Shown here: piece by piece, positions 49,647 through 62,219 of the stretch
Numbering within the stretch: the stretch's first letter is position 1
Layout of the letters: each line of letters begins with the position of its first letter
Origin: Actinomycetota bacterium
Lineage (GTDB): Bacteria > Actinomycetota > Actinomycetes > Propionibacteriales > Propionibacteriaceae
Assembly: GCA_020161795.1 (NCBI GenBank)
Contig: JAIUOR010000001.1
Coordinates: 1-64,000 of the forward strand
DNA length: 64,000 nt
Direction of reading: 5' to 3'
The notes under the pieces: model-generated
What the model was told of the DNA's origin: nothing
Databases searched by the model: none
The model's input: the letters and a program-made list of their open reading frames with translations, nothing else
Translations under genes and position numbers: made by a program

Positions 49647-51809
49647 GTGTCTGAGCCGATCAGCGCAGTGCGTTCGCCGCGGGCACGACGACTCGCCAGC
49701 ATCCAGACCCAACTGCTGCTGATCCTGCTGCTGGTCAGCGTCGCGGTGACCGTCGTTACCGGCGTGCTCGGGTACCGCAACGGCACGGAATCGCTGAGCC
49801 ACGCCGCGCAGGAGCGGGTGGTCGAGGTCCGCGACTCCCGCGCCCGGGAGATCGAGCGGCTGTACACGACCATCGAGAACCAACTCGTCGTCGCCGCGCA
49901 GGGCTCCGGCGTCATCGAGGCGGTGACCGGCTTCTCGGCCGCTTTCGAGGAACTCGACGCGACCGCGGCCGACCCGGTGGAGGCGAAGCTGGTCGCCGAC
50001 TGGTACCGCGACGTCTGGGGACCCCGGCTGATCGAGGGCATGGGCGAACGGGCAGGGGAGGTCGACGCCGCGTCCTTCGCCCCCTCCGGCAACGCGGCGG
50101 TGACGCTGCAGGCCCGCTACACCATCGGCCCGGGCGGCTTCGACGAGGCGATCGAACGCGACGACGCCGGCGACGGCAGCGCCTGGAGCGCGGTGCACGC
50201 GGGGATCCATCCCTACTTCCGTGCGATGGTCGAGCACTTCGACTACGAGGACGTCCTGCTCATCGATCCGGACGGACGCGTGGTCTACACCGCCTACAAG
50301 GGCGCCGACTTCGGCGCCGACCTCTTCGAGGGGCCGCTGCGGCTGACCAACCTCGGCGAGACGGTCCGCGAGGCGATGCGCAAGGGGATCGCGGGCGCGG
50401 TGACGTTCAGCGACTTCGCGGACTACGCGCCCTCGCTCGGCACCCCCGCCGGCTGGGCGGTGACGCTGATCCGGGACGGGGAGCGGACGATCGGCGCGCT
50501 GGCCGCCGAGTTGCCGATCGAGCGGATCGAGGAGGTGATGACCGGCAACCGCGACTGGGCCGACAGCGGGCTCGGCGCCACCGGTGAGACCTACCTGGTC
50601 GGCCCGGATCGGCTGATGCGTTCCCCGGCGCGCGGCCTGCTGGAGGATCCGCAGAGCTTCACCGCCGCGGCGACCAGCTTCGGAACCCCGGCTGAGGATG
50701 TCGCGCGGATGGTCCAGACCGGTTCCACGCTGCTGCTGCAGAAGGTGGAGACCGAGGCGGTCGAACAGGCTCTGGCCGGGCACCGTGGCACCGTCGTCGG
50801 CCCGGGCTTCCTCGGCCGGAAGACCATCGCGGCCCATGCCCCGGTGACCGTCGAGGGCCTGCACTGGGTCATCGTCGCCGAGGTCGCCCAATCGGAGGCC
50901 TTCGCCCCCGTCGATCGGTTCACCTCCGGCATCCTCGTCTCCTCGGCGGTCATCGTGCTGCTCGTCTCGGTCGCCTCGCTGATCATCGCCCGCCTGGTCG
51001 TCCGGCCGCTGCGCCGGCTGCGCGAGGCCGCGCACCGGATTGCCGCGGGGGAGACCGGCGTGGTGGTCGACATCGGGGTGAGCGACGAACTCGCGGATCT
51101 CGCGGCCGGTTTCAACGAGATGAGCCGCAGTCTCCAGGTCAAGGCGGAGTTGCTGGAGGCGCAGCGCGAGGAGAACCAGCGGCTGCTGCGCTCGGTCATG
51201 CCGGATCGGATCGCCGAGGTGTACCGACTGGGCTCCGGCGACGTGGTGCAGGACCACAACGAGGTGACGGTGCTCTACGCCGATGTGGTCGGCTTCGAGG
51301 ACATCGCGGCCGAGCTCACCTCGCCGCAGGCCCTGGCCGCCTTCAACGAGATCCTCACCGCGCTCGACGAGCTCGCGGAGCGACTGGGCCTGGAGCACGT
51401 GCGCACCACCCGCAGCGGCTACCTCGCCGGCTGCGGGGTCGTCGTCCCCCGGGTCGACAACGCGCGCCGCGCCGTCGACTTCGCGCTCGAGGCCCAGGCG
51501 GTACTCGCGCGGTTCAGCGTGCTCCACCACCGGCCGCTCGCGCTGCGCGTCGGGCTGGACACCGGCACCGTCACCAGCGGCCTGGTCGGACGATCGCACG
51601 TCGCCTACGACCTCTGGGGGGACGCGGTGAGCCTCGCGTTCCGGGTGCAGGGCGACGCGGCGGGCCCCGGGGTCTACGCGACCGACCGCGTCGTGCAGCG
51701 CCTGCCCGCCGGCTCCTACGACCTCGAGGAGGCCGGCCGGGTGGAGACCGCCAGCGGCGACCAGCGGGTGTGGCTGGTACGGCGCACGGAATCGGTGGTG
51801 GCCTCGTGA
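49647..51809 (+). CDS. Membrane-bound class III cyclase-like sensor with altered active site
   Basis: A 720-residue membrane protein. Transmembrane helices lie at about 24-44 and 424-451, enclosing a large extracellular sensor (dCache-like). A HAMP-like linker follows (RLREAAHRIAAGETGVVVDI), then a class III cyclase domain from about residue 535 with VTVLYADVVGFED. The second metal-binding Asp is missing (RTTRSGYLAG where KTIGDxY is usual), and the transition-state Asn is replaced (DLWGDAVSLAFR). It may therefore be a weak cyclase or a signalling pseudoenzyme. The start is a GTG. The MscS-type channel starts inside its stop. Confidence 0.8.
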   Translation: MSEPISAVRSPRARRLASIQTQLLLILLLVSVAVTVVTGVLGYRNGTESLSHAAQERVVEVRDSRAREIERLYTTIENQLVVAAQGSGVIEAVTGFSAAFEELDATAADPVEAKLVADWYRDVWGPRLIEGMGERAGEVDAASFAPSGNAAVTLQARYTIGPGGFDEAIERDDAGDGSAWSAVHAGIHPYFRAMVEHFDYEDVLLIDPDGRVVYTAYKGADFGADLFEGPLRLTNLGETVREAMRKGIAGAVTFSDFADYAPSLGTPAGWAVTLIRDGERTIGALAAELPIERIEEVMTGNRDWADSGLGATGETYLVGPDRLMRSPARGLLEDPQSFTAAATSFGTPAEDVARMVQTGSTLLLQKVETEAVEQALAGHRGTVVGPGFLGRKTIAAHAPVTVEGLHWVIVAEVAQSEAFAPVDRFTSGILVSSAVIVLLVSVASLIIARLVVRPLRRLREAAHRIAAGETGVVVDIGVSDELADLAAGFNEMSRSLQVKAELLEAQREENQRLLRSVMPDRIAEVYRLGSGDVVQDHNEVTVLYADVVGFEDIAAELTSPQALAAFNEILTALDELAERLGLEHVRTTRSGYLAGCGVVVPRVDNARRAVDFALEAQAVLARFSVLHHRPLALRVGLDTGTVTSGLVGRSHVAYDLWGDAVSLAFRVQGDAAGPGVYATDRVVQRLPAGSYDLEEAGRVETASGDQRVWLVRRTESVVAS

Positions 51810-53245
51810 ACGGGTTGCTGGAGCAGCCCTGGTTCTGGCCCTCCGTCCTGGTGATCTTCGGGCTTCCGCTCGTGCTGGTGCTGCTCACCGAGTGGCACAG
51901 CCATCTGGTTCGCGTCGGCAGCCGCGGCGCCACCGTCGTCACGCTGCTGCGCGACTACGTCGCACCGGTCGGTGCGCTCTGGCTGCTGCTGACCCAGACT
52001 GGCGAGTGGGACGTGAGGCAGGCCGGCCCGAAGCTTGCCGCGACCATCTTCGCCTTCCTGGTGATCCTGGTGCTGCTGAACGCCCTGAACTTCGCCGTCT
52101 TCACGATGGCCAAGTCGGGCACCCGGCGGGAGCGCATCCCGACCATCATCGTCGACCTGGCGAGGCTGCTCATCATCGTGGTCGCGGGCGCCCTGCTGCT
52201 GGGGCTGGTCTGGGACGCCGACGTCTCCGGGCTGTTCACGGCGCTCGGTGTCGGCTCGATCGTCGTCGGCCTCGCCCTGCAGAACGCGGTCGGTGGGGTC
52301 ATCTCCGGCCTGCTGCTGCTGTTCGAGCAGCCCTTCGGCGTCGGCGACTGGATCCGGACCGGGGAGGGCAAGGGACGCGTCATCGAGATCAACTGGCGGG
52401 CCGTCCACCTGGACACGCTCAACGGCATCCGGGTGATTCCCAACTCCGAACTGGCCGGCCAGTCCTTCGTGAACCTCAGCCGGGCCGAGTCGCCCTACAC
52501 GGCGGATTTCGTCGTCCGCTTCGCCACCGACGACCCGCCCGACCAGGTGATCCGCCTGATCCACCGCGTCGCCTCAGATCTGCCCTTCCTCGCGCCGGGG
52601 GAGGATGCGAGCGCCGTCGTGCTGCCCAAGGCGCGCTACGACGTGAGCATCCCGCTGACCAACCCCGGCAAGGAGTGGTCGACCGCCGGGTTGTTCCGCA
52701 GCCGGCTCTGGTACGCCGCCCGGCGGGCGGGGCTGCACCTGGACAGGGATCTCTCGAACGAGTTCGTTCCGCCGGAGGCGATCCCCGCGCTGCTCGCCCA
52801 GGCCGCTCCGGCGCTGCACTTCGACGCGCAGCGGCAGGCGGAGGCGCTGGGGCGGGGTCTGCGCGTCGAGCGGTACCAGGCGGGGGAGACCGTGCAGCGG
52901 CCGGGCGAGGTGCCGGACGCGGCGCGCGTGATCCTCGACGGGCTGGCCGCGATGTCGGTGCTGCTGCCCGACGGCTCCTGGCACCCCGTGGTGGAGCTCG
53001 ATGCCGGCGACCTGATCGGGCTGACCTGCCTGACCCGGCAGGCCATCGCGGCGAGCGTGACCGTCGAGCGTGACCTCACCGTGCTCGTCGTGCCGGCCGG
53101 GCTGCTCGAGGAGCAGGTGCGCCGTTCGCCTGAACTGGCCCGCGACTTCGGCCGGGAGATCGATCGACGCCGGGACGCGGTCGCGGCCGCCTACCAGCGC
53201 GCGGGGCTCGAGCCGCCCAGCCGCACGGCCCTCGTCGCCTACTGA
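51806..53245 (+). CDS. MscS-family channel with C-terminal cyclic-nucleotide-binding-like domain
   Basis: A 479-residue membrane protein. Helices in the first 150 residues lead into the MscS pore and beta region (about 142-183) with LALQNAVGGVISGLLLLFEQ and FGVGDWI. From about residue 355 a CRP/CNB-like fold follows (RVERYQAGETVQRPG, AGDLIGLTCL, LLEEQVRRSPELARDF). The usual phosphate cassette FGE...RxA is poorly kept (IGLTCLTRQA). The GTG start overlaps the cyclase stop, so both proteins are made together. The pair resembles bacterial cyclic-nucleotide-gated MscS channels coupled to a cyclase. Confidence 0.8.
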   Translation: MNGLLEQPWFWPSVLVIFGLPLVLVLLTEWHSHLVRVGSRGATVVTLLRDYVAPVGALWLLLTQTGEWDVRQAGPKLAATIFAFLVILVLLNALNFAVFTMAKSGTRRERIPTIIVDLARLLIIVVAGALLLGLVWDADVSGLFTALGVGSIVVGLALQNAVGGVISGLLLLFEQPFGVGDWIRTGEGKGRVIEINWRAVHLDTLNGIRVIPNSELAGQSFVNLSRAESPYTADFVVRFATDDPPDQVIRLIHRVASDLPFLAPGEDASAVVLPKARYDVSIPLTNPGKEWSTAGLFRSRLWYAARRAGLHLDRDLSNEFVPPEAIPALLAQAAPALHFDAQRQAEALGRGLRVERYQAGETVQRPGEVPDAARVILDGLAAMSVLLPDGSWHPVVELDAGDLIGLTCLTRQAIAASVTVERDLTVLVVPAGLLEEQVRRSPELARDFGREIDRRRDAVAAAYQRAGLEPPSRTALVAY

Positions 53246-53264
53246 GTGCGCTGCTGGCCGGAGG

Positions 53265-56078
<2,814 letters not shown>

Positions 56079-56114
56079 CCAACCGTCCCGGTAGGCGCTG
56101 AGCCTGGATCCGCG

Positions 56115-57119
56115 CTAGACCCCGCTCGGCTCGGACGCCCGCAGCGGCAGGCCGGCCAGGCGGTAGCACTGGTCGACCAGTTCCATCATCTCGATGGCGT
56201 TGCCGAGGTCGGTGGGGAACGGCAGGCCGCGCTCGATCGACGCGGTGAGCGCCGCGAACTGGTGGGTGTAGGTCGAGATCGTGCCGTGGTGCTCGGTGGT
56301 CTCGACGCCGTCGACGGTCACGATCAGCCGGTCGTCGGTGGTGACGTTGATGAACTCCGGCTGCCGGATGGTGCCGCGGGTGCCGGTCACCAGCACCGAA
56401 CGCTCGTCCGGCCCTTCCAGGCTCGACTCCAGGACGACGGACGCGCCGCCCGGCAGGGTGCCGGTCACGCGGGCGGTCGCGTCCACCCGTGGATCGGCGC
56501 CGGGGTTGGTCGTGGTGGCGCAGCTCTGCAGCTCCAGCTTCCCGCCGAGCGCAGCGGCGACGTCCTTTGCTACGTGCAGGTGGTAGCAGCCCAGATCCAT
56601 CAGCGAGCCGCCGGCCAGCGGCCAGGACCAGCGGATGTCGTCCAGGTCGGTGCAGTCGAAGGCCATGGTCACGTGCAGCCCGGTGACGTCGCCGATCGCG
56701 CCGGTGCTCACCAGCTCCATCAGTCGGCGGTGCGCCGGGTGGTAGCGGTGGTGGAAGCCCTCGAAGACCAGCCGGTCGCCGGCCTCGGCCGCCACCAGCT
56801 TCGCCTGGTCGGCGTTGGCCGCGAACGGCTTCTCCGAGAGCACATGCTTGCCGGCGCGAAGCGCGGCCAGCGTCCAGCGGACGTGCTCGCTGTTCGGAGT
56901 CGGGTTGTAGACCAGGTCGATGTCGGGATCCGCCAGGAGCTCCTCATAGCTGCCGTAGGCCCGTGGAATGCCGTGCTGGGCGGCGTAGGCCTGTGCCCGG
57001 CCGAGGTCGCGGGCGGCGACCGCGGCGATCCGGGCGCCGTTGGCCCGCGCCGGTGTCACCACCGCTCGCTCAGCGATCCGGGCCGCGCCGAGAATGCCGA
57101 TCCGAAGTGCCTGCGTCAT
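56115..57119 (-). CDS. Gfo/Idh/MocA-family oxidoreductase
   Basis: A 334-residue NAD(P)-dependent oxidoreductase. The Rossmann loop is IGILGAARIAERA, EKPFAANADQA holds the EKP motif, and GGSLMDLGCYHLHVAKDV is the catalytic helix with the conserved His. Family members act on inositols, sugars or their derivatives; the substrate is not determined. It stands between glutamate dehydrogenase (convergent) and the TetR gene (same strand, 43 bases upstream), so it may be in an operon with that regulator. Confidence 0.85.
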   Translation of the reverse strand: MTQALRIGILGAARIAERAVVTPARANGARIAAVAARDLGRAQAYAAQHGIPRAYGSYEELLADPDIDLVYNPTPNSEHVRWTLAALRAGKHVLSEKPFAANADQAKLVAAEAGDRLVFEGFHHRYHPAHRRLMELVSTGAIGDVTGLHVTMAFDCTDLDDIRWSWPLAGGSLMDLGCYHLHVAKDVAAALGGKLELQSCATTTNPGADPRVDATARVTGTLPGGASVVLESSLEGPDERSVLVTGTRGTIRQPEFINVTTDDRLIVTVDGVETTEHHGTISTYTHQFAALTASIERGLPFPTDLGNAIEMMELVDQCYRLAGLPLRASEPSGV

Positions 57120-57162
57120 GGTGTCCGGATTCTCCCTTGCTCGAGGTGATCCGGCGAACCTA

Positions 57163-57771
57163 TCAGCCGGGCCGGTCGCCGGCGTCCTGGCCCGAGGTGG
57201 TCAGGGTTGCGAGCATGGCTGTGGCGGCTGCCAGGTAGCGCTCGGTGTCGAAGTCGGGGATCAGCGAGCGCTGCACCACGCTGCCCATCACCAGGCTCAC
57301 CACGACGGCCGCTATCCCGGCCGGGTCGGCGTCCACGTCGTTGAGCTCGCACCAGTGCCGCACCACCAGTTCGACCGTGTCGCGTACCCCCTGGCCCTCG
57401 GCGCGCAGGAGCTGGAAGAGATCCGGTTCGGCCGAGGCCCCGGCCCAGACCTGGATGATCAGTTCGGCGGTCTCGGTGGACTGCACCACCCGGGTCAGCG
57501 CGGCGCTCAGCAGTTCGGTCGGGGAGATCCCGCCTTCGACCGGGGTGTGTAGCACGGACTGCATCGGAATGGCCAGCGCGCGGCGGGCGACCTCGACGAC
57601 GACCCCCTGCTTGCTGCCGAAATGGTGGTAGATGGCACCGGCCGAGGTGCCCGAACGGGCGATCAGGTCGGCGATGGACATGCCGGCCGCGCCCTCGGTG
57701 CGGATCAGGTCCGCCGCCGCATTGAGAATCGCCTCCCGGGCGGCCTGGGCGTGACGCGTCGTTTCGACCAT
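57163..57771 (-). CDS. TetR-family regulator
   Basis: A 202-residue regulator. The HTH reads MSIADLIARSGTSAGAIYHHFGSK (residues about 30-53), in the AcrR/QacR-like style, and a helical ligand domain follows. The ATG at 57771 was chosen because the domain begins there. It is divergent from the giant acyl-CoA dehydratase activator-like gene, and a 15-bp palindrome lies 16 bases upstream of its start. It probably represses itself and perhaps that large gene. Confidence 0.85.
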   Translation of the reverse strand: MVETTRHAQAAREAILNAAADLIRTEGAAGMSIADLIARSGTSAGAIYHHFGSKQGVVVEVARRALAIPMQSVLHTPVEGGISPTELLSAALTRVVQSTETAELIIQVWAGASAEPDLFQLLRAEGQGVRDTVELVVRHWCELNDVDADPAGIAAVVVSLVMGSVVQRSLIPDFDTERYLAAATAMLATLTTSGQDAGDRPG

Positions 57772-57786
57772 GTTCCCTACAGTATT

Positions 57787-57801
57787 ACTACGAGCCGTAG
57801 T
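57787..57801. promoter_or_regulatory. Likely TetR operator
   Basis: ACTACG-AGC-CGTAGT has perfect 6-bp arms and lies in the divergent gap, 16 bases before the TetR start and about 90 bases before the large activator-like gene. AT-rich flanks fit a promoter here. Confidence 0.7.
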
Positions 57802-57890
57802 GAGTGGAGTAGGCTGGCGCTGGACAGAACGTTCATTCTGGGCGCGACACGAAATCCGCTGGCGGGCCCGTTGCTGAGGAGTTGGCCGCC

Positions 57891-60800
57891 ATGGCGCCCC
57901 ACGCGTCCCTCGGGCTGGATATCGGCTCGACAACCGTGAAGGCGGTCGTGCTCGAGGGTGAGACCGTCCGGCACAGCGCCTACCGCCGCCACAACGCCGA
58001 CGTTCGCGGCGAACTGCGCAGCCTGCTGGAGGAGATCGCGCCGCTGTTTCCCGACCGGCAGTTCCGGGTGGCGGTGACCGGCTCGGCCGGCCTGTCGATC
58101 GCCGAACTGCTGGGCGTCGACTTCGTCCAGGAGGTGATCGCCGCCACCGCCGCGATCGAGCGCTTCGTGCCGGAGGCGGACGTGGTGATCGAACTCGGTG
58201 GCGAGGACGCCAAGATCACCTACCTGCACCCCACCCCCGAACAGCGGATGAACGGCACCTGCGCCGGCGGCACCGGCGCCTTCATCGACCAGATGGCCAC
58301 CCTGCTGCACACCGACGCCAAGGGGCTGGACGACCTCGCCGCCCAGTACCAGCACCTGTACCCGATCGCCTCGCGCTGCGGGGTGTTCGCCAAGTCCGAT
58401 CTGCAGCCGCTGCTCAACCAGGGCGCCGCGCACACCGACCTGGCCGCCTCGGTCTTCTCCGCGGTCGCCACCCAGACCATCGCCGGGCTGGCCTGCGGGC
58501 GTCCGATCCGCGGCAACCTGGTCTTCCTGGGCGGGCCGCTGCACTTCCTGCCGCAGTTGCGCAAGGCCTACGAGCGGGCGCTGGCCGGGCAGGTCACGTC
58601 CTTCGCGACCCCGGAGAACGCCCAGCTGTACGTCGCGCTGGGCGCCGCGCTGTCGGCGATCGACCCGCCGATCGGCGACCGGAACGCCGCCGGGCACGCC
58701 GAGTTCCACACCCCGGACGACCTGCTGCGCCGGTTGCGCCCGGTCGTGACGATCCCGCTTTCCCGGCACCGGCTGCGTCCGCTGTTCACCGACGACGAGC
58801 GCGCGGCCTTCGATACCCGGCACGCCCAGGCCCGGGTGGAGCAGGTCGGCTTCACCGAGGCCAACGGCCCGCTCTTCCTCGGCATGGACGCCGGCTCGAC
58901 TACCTTCAAGGCCGTCCTGCTGAACAGCGACGACCAACTGGTCTTCTCCCGCTACGAGAGCTCGAACGATCCGGTGTCGGCCGCGATCGCGACGCTGCGC
59001 GAGATCTACGCCCAGCTGCCCGCCTCGGCCTATCTGGCCCGGGCCTGCGTCACTGGCTACGGCGAGGGCCTGATCCGCGCGGCGCTGCGGATCGACGACG
59101 GCGAGATCGAGACCATGGCCCACTACCGGGCCGCAAACCATCTCAGCCCCGGGGTCACCTCGGTGATCGACATCGGCGGGCAGGACATGAAGTACCTGCG
59201 GGTGCGCGGCGGCGCGATCGACTCGATCGCGGTGAACGAGGCCTGCTCGTCGGGCTGCGGCTCCTTCCTGCAGACCTTCGCCGCCACGCTCGGCACCGAC
59301 ATCGCCGCCTTCGCCGGCTCGGCGCTGGAGTCGCGGGCGCCGGTGGATCTCGGCAGCCGCTGCACGGTGTTCATGAACTCCTCGGTCAAGCAGGCCCAGC
59401 GTGAGGGCGCCACCCAGGGCGACATCTCCGCCGGGCTGTCCTACTCGGTGGTGCGCAATGCGCTCTACAAGGTGATCAAGCTCAAGGACGCCGAGCAGTT
59501 GGGCGAGAAGGTGGTGGTCCAGGGCGGCACCTTCCTCAACGACGCGGTGCTGCGGGCCTTCGAACTGCTGACCGGTGCCGAGGTCGTCCGTCCCAACATC
59601 GCCGGGCTGATGGGCGCGTACGGGGCCGCGCTGACCGCCCAGAAGAACTGGCCGGTGGGCGAACAGTCCCAGCTGGTCGGGCCCTCGGAACTGGACGAGT
59701 TCACCGTCAGCACCGCGCTGGACACCTGCCGGCTGTGCCAGAACCACTGCCAGCTGACCATCTCGACCTTCAACGACGGTTCCCGGCATGTCTCCGGCAA
59801 CCGCTGCGAGCGCGGCGCCAGCACCGAGAAGCGGCCGCCGAAGACCGAACTGCCGAACCTCTACGACTACAAGTACCGTCGCGTGTTCGGCTACCGCCGG
59901 CTCACCGAGGACAAGGCCACGCGCGGCGACATCGGCATCCCCCGGGTGCTGAACATGTACGAGAACTACCCGCTGTGGTTCACCATCCTCACCCGGCTCG
60001 GCTTCCGGGTGACCATCTCGGGACGCTCCAGCCACGAGCTCTTCGAGGCCGGCATGGAGTCCATCCCGTCCGAGAACGTCTGCTACCCGGCCAAGCTCAG
60101 CCACGGGCACCTCGAATGGCTGCTCGACAAGGGGATCCGCACCATCTTCTACCCCTGCGTGCCGTTCGAGGCCAAGGCGATCGAGGCGGCCGACAACCAC
60201 TTCAACTGCCCGGTGGTGGCCTACTACCCGCAGGTGCTGGAGAAGAACATGACCCGGTTGCAGGAGCCCGGGGTGCGCTTCCTGGCCCCCTTCCTCAACC
60301 TCAACGACCCCGAGAAGCTGGCTCGTCGGCTGGTCGAGGTATTCGCCGACTGGGACGTGACCCTCGCGGAGGCCACCGAGGCCGTCCAGGCCGGGTTCGA
60401 GGAGGACGCCGCGGTGAAGGCCGACATCCGGGCCGAGGGGCGCCGAGGGCTGGCGTACCTGGCCGAACGCGGCCTGAAGGGCGTGGTGCTGGCCGGACGG
60501 CCCTACCACGTCGACCCCGAGGTGAACCACGGCGTGCCGAGCCTGATCAACAAGCTCGGGATGGGCGTGTTCACCGAGGACGCGGTGATCGACGCCGTCC
60601 GGCCGACGTTGGCCCGTCCGATCCGGGTGCGCGACCAGTGGGCCTACCACACCCGGCTCTACGAGGCGGCGTCGGTGGTGACCCGCAGCCCCGAGCTGCA
60701 CCTGGTGCAGTTGAACTCCTTCGGCTGCGGGGTGGACGCGGTCACCACCGACCAGGTGCAGGAGATCCTGGAGGCCGCCGGCGACGTCTACACCGTGCTG

Positions 60801-62219
60801 AAGATCGACGAGGTGTCGAACCTGGGCGCGGCCACCATCCGGCTGCGCTCGATGAAGGCGGCTGCCGCCGAGCGCCGCGGCTCCGCCACGGTCTCCACCT
60901 TCGGTCCGCTGGCCGAGCGCCGGCTCTTCACCGAGGAGGCGCGGGACACCCACACCCTGTACGCCCCGCAGATGGCGCCGATCCACTTCCGGCTGCTGAT
61001 GCCGGTGCTGCGGAAGGTCGGGCTGAACGTCGAGTTGCTGGAGAACGCCTCTGCCGAGGATGTCGAGGTCGGGCTGAAGTACGTCAACAACGACGCCTGC
61101 TTCCCGGCGATCATGGTGGTCGGCCAGCTGGTCAACAAGATCCGCTCCGGCGAGGCCGATCCGGATCGGATCTCGGTCGGGATCACGCAGACCGGCGGGA
61201 TGTGCCGGGCGACCAACTACGCGGGGCTGCTGCGCAAGGCGCTGGCCGACGCCGGCTACCCGCAGGTGCCGGTGCTGGCGCTCAGCGTCCAGGGGCTGGA
61301 GGCGAATCCGGGCTTCAAGCTGACCCCGGCGATGATCCACCCGGCGATGATGGCCTTCGTGCTGGGCGACCTGCTGCAGAACGTGCTGCTGCGGGTGCGT
61401 CCCTACGAGGCGGTGCCGGGCGCCGCGCAGGAGCTGTACCGGCGCTGGGACGCGATCTGCTCCGAGTGGCTGCAGCACAGCGGGCACAGCCCGACGCTGG
61501 GACGGTCACTGGGCTACCGCCGGCTGGTGGAGAGGATCGTGCGCGAGTTCGACGCCCTGCCGCTGCGTCCGATTCCGCGGAAGCCCCGGGTGGGGCTGGT
61601 GGGGGAGATCCTGGTCAAGTTCCACCCCGACGCCAACAACCACGCTGTGGACGCCATCGAGTCCGAGGGCTGCGAGGCGGTGCTGCCCGGCATCCTGCCG
61701 TTCTTCCTGATGCCGCTGTACTCCGCCCGTGACCAGTGGGAGACCCTCGGCATCGGCAAGAAGTCGCACCACGTGAAGAAGTGGGCGATGTGGCTGATCG
61801 AGCGCTACCAGGATCCGGTGGTCCGGGCGCTGCGCAAGGCCAACGGCAAGTTCGACCTGCCGCCCTCCATGGACGCGCTCGCCGCCAAGGCGGACGGCAT
61901 CATCTCTGTCGGAACCCGTGCCGGCGAGGGCTGGCTGCTGACCGCCGAGATGGTCGAACTGGTGGAGATCGGCGCCCCGAACATCATCTGCGCCCAGCCC
62001 TTCGCCTGCCTGCCCAACCACGTGGTCGGCAAGGGGATGTTCGCCGAACTCCGCCGCCGCTACCCGCAGGCCAACGTGGTCTCGGTCGACTACGACCCGG
62101 GGGCGTCGGAGGTCAACCAGCTGAACCGCATCAAGCTGATGGTCGCCACCGCCCACAAGAACCACGCCAAGCCCCGCCCGGTCGTCCCGGCGGAGGACGT
62201 CACCGTCGCCACCCACTGA
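57891..62219 (+). CDS. Giant acyl-CoA dehydratase activator-like protein
   Basis: A 1,442-residue protein. Two ASKHA ATPase domains of the 2-hydroxyacyl-CoA dehydratase activator (HgdC) type sit in tandem, beginning GLDIGSTTVKAVVLEG (residue 7) and GMDAGSTTFKAVLLNS (about 330). In the first, Cys124 (CAGGTGAF) and Cys163 (SRCGVFAKSD) keep the 39-residue spacing of the HgdC cluster ligands. The second has NEACSSGCGSF and SRCTVF. A CRLCQNHC motif (about 610) precedes a long region resembling DUF2229 and the dehydratase subunit fold. TGAGGAG lies 9 bases before the ATG. No separate dehydratase genes are nearby. Reductive activation of an enzyme is the likely role; the partner is unknown. Confidence 0.8.
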   Translation: MAPHASLGLDIGSTTVKAVVLEGETVRHSAYRRHNADVRGELRSLLEEIAPLFPDRQFRVAVTGSAGLSIAELLGVDFVQEVIAATAAIERFVPEADVVIELGGEDAKITYLHPTPEQRMNGTCAGGTGAFIDQMATLLHTDAKGLDDLAAQYQHLYPIASRCGVFAKSDLQPLLNQGAAHTDLAASVFSAVATQTIAGLACGRPIRGNLVFLGGPLHFLPQLRKAYERALAGQVTSFATPENAQLYVALGAALSAIDPPIGDRNAAGHAEFHTPDDLLRRLRPVVTIPLSRHRLRPLFTDDERAAFDTRHAQARVEQVGFTEANGPLFLGMDAGSTTFKAVLLNSDDQLVFSRYESSNDPVSAAIATLREIYAQLPASAYLARACVTGYGEGLIRAALRIDDGEIETMAHYRAANHLSPGVTSVIDIGGQDMKYLRVRGGAIDSIAVNEACSSGCGSFLQTFAATLGTDIAAFAGSALESRAPVDLGSRCTVFMNSSVKQAQREGATQGDISAGLSYSVVRNALYKVIKLKDAEQLGEKVVVQGGTFLNDAVLRAFELLTGAEVVRPNIAGLMGAYGAALTAQKNWPVGEQSQLVGPSELDEFTVSTALDTCRLCQNHCQLTISTFNDGSRHVSGNRCERGASTEKRPPKTELPNLYDYKYRRVFGYRRLTEDKATRGDIGIPRVLNMYENYPLWFTILTRLGFRVTISGRSSHELFEAGMESIPSENVCYPAKLSHGHLEWLLDKGIRTIFYPCVPFEAKAIEAADNHFNCPVVAYYPQVLEKNMTRLQEPGVRFLAPFLNLNDPEKLARRLVEVFADWDVTLAEATEAVQAGFEEDAAVKADIRAEGRRGLAYLAERGLKGVVLAGRPYHVDPEVNHGVPSLINKLGMGVFTEDAVIDAVRPTLARPIRVRDQWAYHTRLYEAASVVTRSPELHLVQLNSFGCGVDAVTTDQVQEILEAAGDVYTVLKIDEVSNLGAATIRLRSMKAAAAERRGSATVSTFGPLAERRLFTEEARDTHTLYAPQMAPIHFRLLMPVLRKVGLNVELLENASAEDVEVGLKYVNNDACFPAIMVVGQLVNKIRSGEADPDRISVGITQTGGMCRATNYAGLLRKALADAGYPQVPVLALSVQGLEANPGFKLTPAMIHPAMMAFVLGDLLQNVLLRVRPYEAVPGAAQELYRRWDAICSEWLQHSGHSPTLGRSLGYRRLVERIVREFDALPLRPIPRKPRVGLVGEILVKFHPDANNHAVDAIESEGCEAVLPGILPFFLMPLYSARDQWETLGIGKKSHHVKKWAMWLIERYQDPVVRALRKANGKFDLPPSMDALAAKADGIISVGTRAGEGWLLTAEMVELVEIGAPNIICAQPFACLPNHVVGKGMFAELRRRYPQANVVSVDYDPGASEVNQLNRIKLMVATAHKNHAKPRPVVPAEDVTVATH

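Noticed and set aside
57777-61487. A 1,236-codon open frame on the minus strand
   Set aside because: It is antisense to the giant activator gene, in a strongly GC-rich frame. Its translation is rich in Arg, Gly, Val and His without any domain.
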